Positions 1 through 5,155 of a stretch of 5,630 nt of DNA are shown piece after piece; positions within the stretch are counted from its first letter, which is position 1, and each line of letters starts with the position of its first letter. The notes beneath the pieces were generated by a model. It did no database searches. It worked only from the letters and a program-made list of their open reading frames with translations, and had not been told where the DNA came from. A program made the translations under genes and the position numbers. Source of the DNA: Candidatus Hydrogenedentota bacterium (lineage in GTDB: Bacteria > Hydrogenedentota > Hydrogenedentia > Hydrogenedentales > SLHB01); assembly GCA_003552765.1 (NCBI GenBank), contig PUOI01000220.1:1-5630 (forward strand), in the 5' to 3' direction.

Positions 1-1
1 C

Positions 2-1057
2 CACATGTTAACGCGGGATAACCCCGAGATCAACCATTTTCTGGATGCGCGTCCGGATCAGTTGCCAACCATCATCTACGGCCCTCAAGGGACGCGGACA
101 TGGATGATTGACAGCGCTCCCCGCTGCTTCATTGGCGTCACGGAGAACCCGGAGTGGCTGACCATGGCGCTTCGCACGTTGAAGGCGCAATGGCAGATGG
201 CCAATACGCGGCTTGCCGTCATCACCGGCGACGAGGATCGCGAGGAAACCTTGGAGCCGTTGGGCGCCGTGCTTCACTACATGCCTCTGGATTGGCTGCG
301 GGATGCCATGGACGAGGCGAGAGGTTCGGAAGAGGCCGAGGAGATCGCGGCGCGCGTCATGGAAAATGCGGACGAGATCGTCGAGCCCACGGACGACGAG
401 ATCCTCAGGGCGGCCGAGAACTACGTCGCAAACCGGCGCTTGATGGAGGAGACCGGTGTCCACGCCGTGACGACGAACTGTTTGGGTCTTGTCCGGGAGG
501 ATACATCCCTCGTGCAATGCTTGGCGTTCTGTCTGTTGCTTGACGAAGGCACGTGCGGCGGGTGCGAGGCGGATGTCTATCCGTCCCTTACATTGCAATT
601 GAGCAGTTATCTACTGGGCAAGCCGGGGTTCATGGCGAATCCCACCCTTCACACGGCGACGAACGAGTACGGGGGATTCCACTGTCAAGTGCCTACCCGG
701 ATGGACGGCTTCGATGAGCCCCCGCACACTTACAAAATCCGGCCACACCACGAAACCCAAGACGGAGTCACGCTGCAAATCGATTTTCGGGAGGATCAAC
801 CCGCCACCCTGTGGCGTTTTGTCTCCGAGGAAACGCTGGGGGTCGACACAGCCACGATCAACCGCAGCATGCGCCCCGACCATCACGAGGATGGCATCGG
901 TGGGTGTCAGAACGGCTACACGTTGGCCGTGGACGGAGTCGAGGACGTGCGAAATGTCAACATCTACTCGCACCCTGTTCTCACCTATGGTCATCACCGG
1001 GATGCGATCCGCGCCTGGTGCGAGGTCGCTGGAATTGAAATGGACGGGTTACTGTAA
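2..1057 (+). CDS. L-fucose/L-arabinose isomerase-like protein, 5' end cut by window edge
   Basis: The reading frame is open at the left edge. The first ATG is at base 5, with no room to see a ribosome binding site, so I treat this as the C-terminal part of a longer protein (members of this superfamily are usually about 450-600 residues). Numbering from that ATG gives 350 residues ending in TAA. The N-terminal 100 or so residues look like an alpha/beta Rossmann-type segment. Residues 150-230 carry the best family signal: a TTNCLG stretch (156-161), a CEAD motif (187-190) followed by a helix, and an HC pair (226-227). The tail has GHHRDAIRAW (329-338), then VAGIE. In the FucI/AraA fold, acidic residues and a histidine at such places bind a divalent metal and catalyse ketose-aldose isomerisation; E188, D190 and H226 are my candidate ligands. 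Substrate cannot be assigned, and true isomerase activity is not proven. It would act in the cytoplasm, since no export signal is visible in the part present. Confidence 0.72.
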   Translation, partial: HMLTRDNPEINHFLDARPDQLPTIIYGPQGTRTWMIDSAPRCFIGVTENPEWLTMALRTLKAQWQMANTRLAVITGDEDREETLEPLGAVLHYMPLDWLRDAMDEARGSEEAEEIAARVMENADEIVEPTDDEILRAAENYVANRRLMEETGVHAVTTNCLGLVREDTSLVQCLAFCLLLDEGTCGGCEADVYPSLTLQLSSYLLGKPGFMANPTLHTATNEYGGFHCQVPTRMDGFDEPPHTYKIRPHHETQDGVTLQIDFREDQPATLWRFVSEETLGVDTATINRSMRPDHHEDGIGGCQNGYTLAVDGVEDVRNVNIYSHPVLTYGHHRDAIRAWCEVAGIEMDGLL

Positions 1058-1075
1058 ACGGCGCCGCTCTTTGAG

Positions 1076-1138
1076 GGCGGTAGTCAAACACGGGCGTTCG
1101 CGCCTACTACGGCGTCAAGCCCAAACGTGTTGACCGCC
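1076..1138 (+). other. Imperfect inverted repeat enclosing a UUCG hairpin, downstream of the isomerase-like gene
   Basis: The left arm (1076-1092) and right arm (1126-1138) pair as GGCGG...CAACACG against CGTGTTGACCGCC, with a few bulged bases on the left side. Between them lies a perfect small hairpin, GGCG-TTCG-CGCC (1093-1104). Alternative pairings exist: CCGCTC/GGGCGG (1064-1069 with 1075-1080) and GTAGT/ACTAC (1080-1084 with 1106-1110). There is no T-run after any of these stems, so a classical intrinsic terminator is doubtful. It could be a 3' structured RNA end of the upstream transcript or a fragment of a dispersed intergenic repeat. The pairing is seen directly; any function is inferred. 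Confidence 0.4.
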
Positions 1139-1167
1139 GAAGTGAACGCGCTAAGGGGCAGCATGCT

Positions 1168-1196
1168 CTTCCAGGCCATGAATCATGGGCTGGAAG
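1168..1196. repeat. Near-perfect 13-bp-arm palindromic hairpin (REP-like)
   Basis: Bases 1168-1180 (CTTCCAGGCCATG) are complementary to 1184-1196 (CATGGGCTGGAAG), with one G-G mismatch and a 3-base loop, AAT. GGCA at 1157-1160 and TGCC at 1201-1204 could extend the structure beyond an internal loop. The element lies in a 309-bp gap between two same-strand genes and is not followed by a T-run. An inner alternative hairpin, GGGCT-GGA-AGCCC (1187-1199), overlaps it. Short hairpins of this kind are often dispersed intergenic repeats, but only one copy lies in this window. Confidence 0.5.
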
Positions 1197-1306
1197 CCCG
1201 TGCCGCCTCGCCGTCAAGATATAGAAGCTACCCAGAATTCAGGAGCGGACCGAAAAAGGGGGAAACGAAGTCTTTTACTCCAAGCAAGACCAAGTTGTCC
1301 GCCGTT

Positions 1307-1318
1307 GGCTTGTAAGCC
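1307..1318. promoter_or_regulatory. 12-bp perfect palindrome upstream of the glycosyltransferase
   Basis: GGCTT-GT-AAGCC is a perfect dyad 48 bp before the chosen start of the glycosyltransferase gene. It could be an operator half-site pair or part of an RNA hairpin. A palindrome this short is expected by chance fairly often in GC-rich DNA, and I see no convincing -35/-10 pair around it. The rest of the 1058-1366 gap holds no credible gene: the small reading frames that cross it have no ribosome binding site and no recognisable protein sequence. Confidence 0.2.
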
Positions 1319-1352
1319 GCGGGCGGCCCATTCATCTCCATGCGCCATGCGC

Positions 1353-1357
1353 GAGGG
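1353..1357 (+). promoter_or_regulatory. Ribosome binding site that decides the glycosyltransferase start
   Basis: GAGGG lies 9 bases before ATG 1367. The in-frame upstream ATG at 1340 has only pyrimidine-rich sequence before it and would add nine basic residues with no family match. The conserved GT2 start (LTVIIPT) follows directly after M1 of the shorter form, so 1367 is preferred. Confidence 0.6.
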
Positions 1358-1366
1358 CGATTCGCC

Positions 1367-2326
1367 ATGGAATCCTATGATCTGACCGTTATCATTCCCA
1401 CGGCCAGTTCGGGAGGCTTACTTCCAATGGCGCTGGCCCATCTGGAGGTGCAGACGTATCCCGCCGCATGTTTCGAGGTGCTGGTGACGGATTACGGCAA
1501 TTCCGAGGAAGTGGTGTCGCTTATCCAGCGCTATATCTCGGGCGCTCCGATTCGCGTTCGATATCTGCGCTCGCCCGGACGGCATTTCGCCGAAGCCGCC
1601 AATACCGCGATCGAACAGGCAGAGGGCCATTGGGTGTTGTTCCTGGACGAGGAATTGCTCGCGGGGCCGCGCTTGGTGGAAGAACACATCACCACGCAGC
1701 AACTGCACAAGGGAAAGGCCGCCATAACGGGGACCGTGGACATCCATCCGCAGGTGGCCCCGTATACCTTGACGAAGTGGGGCATGTGGCGGGAGGGCAT
1801 CTCCCCTCGCGCAGCGGACGAACCGCCATCCCCATCCGAGTCGCCTCCTGTTCACTATCTGGATTGGCGAACCGAGAACTTGAGTCTTCCCAAGGAATGG
1901 CTTGATAAGGTGGGGGGCTTCTCCGAAAGCGATCGCGTACTAGCGGGAGTGGCTGATTTGTCACTGGCCGCGCGCTTGCACGACGCGGGCCTGGAGGGGT
2001 TCGCTGCGCCGCAGGCCATGGCCTACGCCTGGCGCGCGACCAATCTGGAACGGGAGCGCCAGCGCATTTACGCGCGGGGATACGGTTTGTACTTGTTGGA
2101 CCAGCAACGCTCCGCCGAGCAATTGAGCGGCCGGCTGTTGCCGCACAACTGGTGGTTGCGCTGCAAGGTCCTGGGACCGTTCATGGCGTTTTGCCGATGG
2201 TTATGCGTAACGGTAAGCCCGAACACGCGGCTCTTTGCATTGCTTTCCCGCCATGTCCTTCAATACGAACTCGCGCGCGGTTTTTGCGATAGCGCGTCGG
2301 GCCGGCCTCCCCGTCACGCGATGTGA
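1367..2326 (+). CDS. Family 2 glycosyltransferase (GT-A fold) with degenerate motifs
   Basis: The 319-residue protein has the layout of a GT2 enzyme, which transfers a sugar from a nucleotide-sugar donor. Residues 6-12 (LTVIIPT) are the first beta strand. Residues 37-48 (EVLVTDYGNSEE) stand where most family members have a DDGS-type nucleotide-binding motif; only D42 is kept. Residues 74-91 match the usual G-x-ARN-x-G helix, but with AAN in place of ARN. FLDEE (92-96) is the metal-binding DxD equivalent. TENLSLPKEWLDKVGGF (169-185) is the typical acceptor-side block. AGVADLSLAARL (193-204) aligns with the usual GxEDxDLxxRL, so the catalytic base position keeps D197 but has A196 for the common glutamate. 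Residues 269-283 are hydrophobic and may associate with the membrane. Donor and acceptor are unknown; a surface polysaccharide role is the usual guess. Reduced activity is possible given the changed motifs. It converges on the oxidoreductase cluster. Confidence 0.82.
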   Translation: MESYDLTVIIPTASSGGLLPMALAHLEVQTYPAACFEVLVTDYGNSEEVVSLIQRYISGAPIRVRYLRSPGRHFAEAANTAIEQAEGHWVLFLDEELLAGPRLVEEHITTQQLHKGKAAITGTVDIHPQVAPYTLTKWGMWREGISPRAADEPPSPSESPPVHYLDWRTENLSLPKEWLDKVGGFSESDRVLAGVADLSLAARLHDAGLEGFAAPQAMAYAWRATNLERERQRIYARGYGLYLLDQQRSAEQLSGRLLPHNWWLRCKVLGPFMAFCRWLCVTVSPNTRLFALLSRHVLQYELARGFCDSASGRPPRHAM

Positions 2327-2346
2327 TTGCGCCTGTCCCAAAGGCA

Positions 2347-2377
2347 GCGGCGGCGGAGTGAACCACCCCGCCGCCGC
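2347..2377. terminator. GC-rich hairpin between convergent genes, probable bidirectional terminator
   Basis: Bases 2347-2356 (GCGGCGGCGG) pair perfectly with 2368-2377 (CCGCCGCCGC), and the loop may form three further pairs (2358-2360 with 2364-2366). It lies in the 83-bp gap between the stop codons of the + strand glycosyltransferase and the first - strand oxidoreductase, where a shared terminator is expected. The + side is followed by a loosely T-rich stretch (GTGTTGCTTT), while the - side has TTTGGG only, so it lacks a strong U-tract. Confidence 0.6.
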
Positions 2378-2409
2378 GATGTGTTGCTTTCCGGCTTAAT
2401 GCATATGGT

Positions 2410-3732
2410 TTACTGGAGTTCCCAGCCTTCGCGGTACTCGTTCTGAACGAACTCGTTGGCGGCATCGTAGTTGGTCACGCGCATGTTTTGCGCATCCCAT
2501 TCCAGCCGTTCCTGCGCGCGAATGGCGAGGTTGCCCAACAGCACCATCTCCGTGAAGGGACCGGAGTAGTCAAAGTTCGACATGGCTGCGGGACCGCCCT
2601 TGCACGCCTCAATCCATTCGGCGTGATGCCCAGGCGACCGCGCGATGCGCTCCTCAGGCCATTCGAAGTCTTCCATTTCTTCGTCGGGGAGAAGGCGCGG
2701 ATTGCCGCCATACTCACCGCACGTAAGGACGCCTTCATCGCCAACGAATATCGTGCCGTTGCTATTGTCATCGCCGAGTTCTTGGTCCTCGGGCACGCCT
2801 TCGGGCCGGGGCGGCATCTCGCCGCCGTCATACCAGAAGACCTCCACGGGATCCATGCCGCGGCGGGCCGGGAAATGGTACCGGACCACGGAACTGTCCG
2901 GACCGGCCACATCCGTCATGCCCTCTTGACGGACGAGTTCGACTTCATCGGGGAAGCCCAGGTGAAGGGCCCAGTAGGCCGGGTCCATGATGTGGCAGGC
3001 CATGTCGCCCAGTGCGCCGCAGCCGAAGTCCCACCAGCCGCGCCAATCAAATGGCAGATACGACTCATGGTAGGGCCGGTACGAACGTGGCCCAAGCCAA
3101 AGATCCCAATCCAACGTGTCGGGCACTTCCATCTCTTCTTCGGGGGCTTCCATGCCTTGGGGCCACACCGGGCGATTGGTCCAGATGTGCGCCGTGTGCA
3201 CTTGGCCAATGCGGCCATCCCAAATGGTCTCGCAGACGCGGCGAACTCCATCGCCGGCGTGCCCCTGGTTGCCCATCTGCGTGGCCACGTTGTGGTAGCG
3301 GGCGGCTTCCGTCAGAATGCGCGCTTCCTCGACGCTGTGCGTCAGGGGTTTCTCCACGTACACGTGTTTGCCCAACTGAATGCACGCCAGCGCCGGATTG
3401 GCGTGGGTGTGATCGGGCGTCGTGATGAGCACGGCGTCGATCTCGTTGGCCATCTCGTCCAGCATCACGCGGTAATCCGCGTACCGGGGCGCGTCCGGCC
3501 ATTCCTGGAAGGCTTGGCCAGCGCGCTGCTCGTCCACGTCACACAGAGCGACGATGTTCTCGCTTCGGCAATTGTTCAGGTTGGACATGCCTTGTCCGCC
3601 CGAGCCGATCGCGGCGATGTTGAGCCGGTCGTTCGCGCTCTGCGCGCCAATCCGCGGCGCCAGCGCCAAGCCCGCGGTTGCCGCGGCGGAACTCGCCAGG
3701 AATGACCGTCTTGTCATGCCTTTATGTCTCAT
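2410..3732 (-). CDS. Tat-exported Gfo/Idh/MocA family oxidoreductase, copy 1
   Basis: The 440-residue protein belongs to the Gfo/Idh/MocA family of NAD(P)-dependent sugar and inositol oxidoreductases. It opens with a twin-arginine signal (TRRSFL, residues 7-12) and a hydrophobic alanine-rich stretch, with cleavage likely near residues 25-33, so it should be folded with its cofactor and exported. The Rossmann GxGxxG is at 43-48 (GSGGQG). The catalytic EKP is at 127-129 (K128), and the family D-x3-H motif is at D243 and H247 within GDMACH. Residues 228-239, rich in W and G, are typical of exported members. ATG 3732 is preferred because AAAGGA sits 6 bases before it; the in-frame ATG at 3717 lacks a suitable spacer. 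It is the most divergent of the three copies, about 83% identical to copy 2 by hand count, and has one extra residue near position 321. It is last in the array. The substrate is unknown. Some family members (GH109 and related) are NAD-dependent glycosidases, so a hydrolase role is also possible. Confidence 0.9.
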   Translation of the reverse strand: MRHKGMTRRSFLASSAAATAGLALAPRIGAQSANDRLNIAAIGSGGQGMSNLNNCRSENIVALCDVDEQRAGQAFQEWPDAPRYADYRVMLDEMANEIDAVLITTPDHTHANPALACIQLGKHVYVEKPLTHSVEEARILTEAARYHNVATQMGNQGHAGDGVRRVCETIWDGRIGQVHTAHIWTNRPVWPQGMEAPEEEMEVPDTLDWDLWLGPRSYRPYHESYLPFDWRGWWDFGCGALGDMACHIMDPAYWALHLGFPDEVELVRQEGMTDVAGPDSSVVRYHFPARRGMDPVEVFWYDGGEMPPRPEGVPEDQELGDDNSNGTIFVGDEGVLTCGEYGGNPRLLPDEEMEDFEWPEERIARSPGHHAEWIEACKGGPAAMSNFDYSGPFTEMVLLGNLAIRAQERLEWDAQNMRVTNYDAANEFVQNEYREGWELQ

Positions 3733-3738
3733 GATGGT

Positions 3739-3744
3739 TCCTTT
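3739..3744 (-). promoter_or_regulatory. Ribosome binding site of oxidoreductase copy 1
   Basis: On the - strand AAAGGA precedes ATG 3732 by 6 bases. The same sequence at the same spacing lies before copy 2, which supports this start. The rest of the 51-bp spacer (3733-3783) is also shared with the next spacer, apart from a variable core, and I see no clear promoter in it, so copies 1 and 2 are probably co-transcribed. Confidence 0.7.
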
Positions 3745-3783
3745 CGTTGAAGTTACGCTCCATCTCTGATGAGGAGCTACACC

Positions 3784-5103
3784 CTATTGAAGTTCCCAGC
3801 CTTCGCGGTACTCATAGCGAACGTACTCGTTGGCTGCTTCATTGTTGGTTACGCGCATATTCTCCGCATCCCACTCCAGGCGATCTCCGGCCCGGATGGC
3901 CAAGTTGCCCAGCAGCACCATCTCCGTGAACGGACCGGCGTAATCGAAGTTCGACATGGCCGCTGGGCCGCCTTTACACGCCTGGAGCCATTCGTTGTAA
4001 TGGCCGGGCGAACTGGGAATGCGGGGTTCCGGCAATTCGAAGTCTTCCATCTCCGCTGCTGGGAGAAGACGGACGTTCTCGGCATGGGTGCCGAAGGTCA
4101 GTATGCCGTCCTCGCCAATCAACAACGAACCCTCCGCGCCTTGGCCGAGTTCTTCATCCTCGGGCACGCCTTCGGGCCGTGGGGGCAACTCGCCGCCATC
4201 GTACCAGAACACTTCGATGGCGTCCATCCCGCGCCGGGCCGGGAAGTGATACCGGACGACCGAGCTGTCCGGACCGGCCGCATCCGTCATGCCCTCTTGC
4301 CGGACAAGTTCCACTTCGTCCGGGAAGCCGAGGTGGAGCGCCATATAGGCATGGTTCATATTGTGGCATCCCATGTCGCCCAAGGCGCCGCAACCGAAGT
4401 CCCACCAGCCGCGCCAATCGAATGGCAGATACGACTCGTGGTAGGGGCGGTACGAACGCGGCCCGAGCCAGAGATCCCAATCCAATGTGTCGGGTACTTC
4501 CATCTCTTCCTCGGGAGCCTCCATGCCTTGGGGCCACACGGGCCGGTTGCTCCAGATGTGCGCGGTATGCACTTGACCCAGATGCCCGCCCCAGACCATC
4601 TCGCAGACTTGCCGAATGCCGCTGCCGGCTGTGCCTTGGTTGCCCATCTGCGTGGCGACATTGTGGTAGCGAGCCGCCTCGGTCAGAATGCGCGCTTCCT
4701 CGACGCTGTGCGTCAAGGGCTTCTCTACATATACGTGCTTCCCCATCTGGATGCACGCCAACGCGGGGTTGACGTGGGTGTGGTCCGGTGTGGAAATGAT
4801 GACGGCGTCGATCTCGTTGGCCATCTCATCCAGCATCTGGCGGTAATCCGTGTACCGCGCGGCGTCGGGGAACTCATCGAAAGCGTGCGCCGCCCGCGCT
4901 TCATCCACGTCGCAGAGCGCAACGATGTTCTCGCTCCGGCAGTTGTCAATGTTCGCCATGCCGCGCCCGCCTGCGCCAATCGCGGCGATGTTGAGCCGGT
5001 CGTTCGCGCTCTGGGCCCCAATCCGCGGGGCCAGCGCCAAGCCCGCGGTTGCCGCGGCGGAACTCGCCAGGAATGACCGTCTTGTCATGCCTTTGTGTCT
5101 CAT
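3784..5103 (-). CDS. Tat-exported Gfo/Idh/MocA family oxidoreductase, copy 2
   Basis: This intact 439-residue paralogue has the same layout as copy 1. The first 43 residues, covering the Tat signal and first beta strand, are identical. GAGGRG (43-48) forms the dinucleotide-binding loop, EKP is at 127-129, and the D243/H247 pair lies in GDMGCH. A block from GQVHTAHIW (176-184) to GDM (242-244) matches copy 1 at all but one residue. Just after H247 it departs sharply from copy 1: N248 for I, N250 for D, H251 for P and M254 for W. These positions flank the predicted catalytic pair, so a different substrate or altered chemistry is likely. Residues 320-345 are the other divergent stretch. The stop is TAG, and a 51-bp spacer leads to copy 1. 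It should be soluble in the periplasm with a bound cofactor. The true substrate is not deducible from sequence. Confidence 0.9.
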   Translation of the reverse strand: MRHKGMTRRSFLASSAAATAGLALAPRIGAQSANDRLNIAAIGAGGRGMANIDNCRSENIVALCDVDEARAAHAFDEFPDAARYTDYRQMLDEMANEIDAVIISTPDHTHVNPALACIQMGKHVYVEKPLTHSVEEARILTEAARYHNVATQMGNQGTAGSGIRQVCEMVWGGHLGQVHTAHIWSNRPVWPQGMEAPEEEMEVPDTLDWDLWLGPRSYRPYHESYLPFDWRGWWDFGCGALGDMGCHNMNHAYMALHLGFPDEVELVRQEGMTDAAGPDSSVVRYHFPARRGMDAIEVFWYDGGELPPRPEGVPEDEELGQGAEGSLLIGEDGILTFGTHAENVRLLPAAEMEDFELPEPRIPSSPGHYNEWLQACKGGPAAMSNFDYAGPFTEMVLLGNLAIRAGDRLEWDAENMRVTNNEAANEYVRYEYREGWELQ

Positions 5104-5109
5104 GATGGT

Positions 5110-5115
5110 TCCTTT
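5110..5115 (-). promoter_or_regulatory. Ribosome binding site of oxidoreductase copy 2
   Basis: On the - strand AAAGGA stands 6 bases before ATG 5103, exactly as in copy 1. The 52-bp spacer to the stop of copy 3 contains no evident promoter, which fits a single transcript coming from the right. Confidence 0.7.
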
Positions 5116-5155
5116 CGTTGAAGTTGCGCTCCCTTTTTTGCTGAGGAGCTACACC

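Noticed and set aside
8..598. 196-codon frame on the - strand opposite the isomerase-like gene
   Set aside because: The + strand frame carries the family motifs (CEAD, HC, GHH); the opposite frame shows no recognisable protein features.
1340..1366. Upstream in-frame start for the glycosyltransferase at 1340
   Set aside because: It lacks a Shine-Dalgarno sequence and adds an unconserved basic leader. ATG 1367 has GAGGG at 9 bases and begins right before the conserved first strand.
1127..1385. Two small overlapping frames (62 and 66 codons) in the gap before the glycosyltransferase
   Set aside because: There is no ribosome binding site, the composition is low in hydrophobic residues and rich in R, S and P, and they cross the hairpin elements. 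They are probably chance openings.
2488..3705. Long open frame of 405 codons on the + strand opposite oxidoreductase copy 1
   Set aside because: It is antisense to a clearly recognised family protein, has no recognisable domain or ribosome binding site, and its openness follows from GC-biased codon use on the other strand.
3769..5076. Long open frame of 435 codons on the + strand opposite copy 2, similar to the one opposite copy 1
   Set aside because: The similarity between the two antisense frames only mirrors the similarity of the sense genes. No independent coding evidence is visible.
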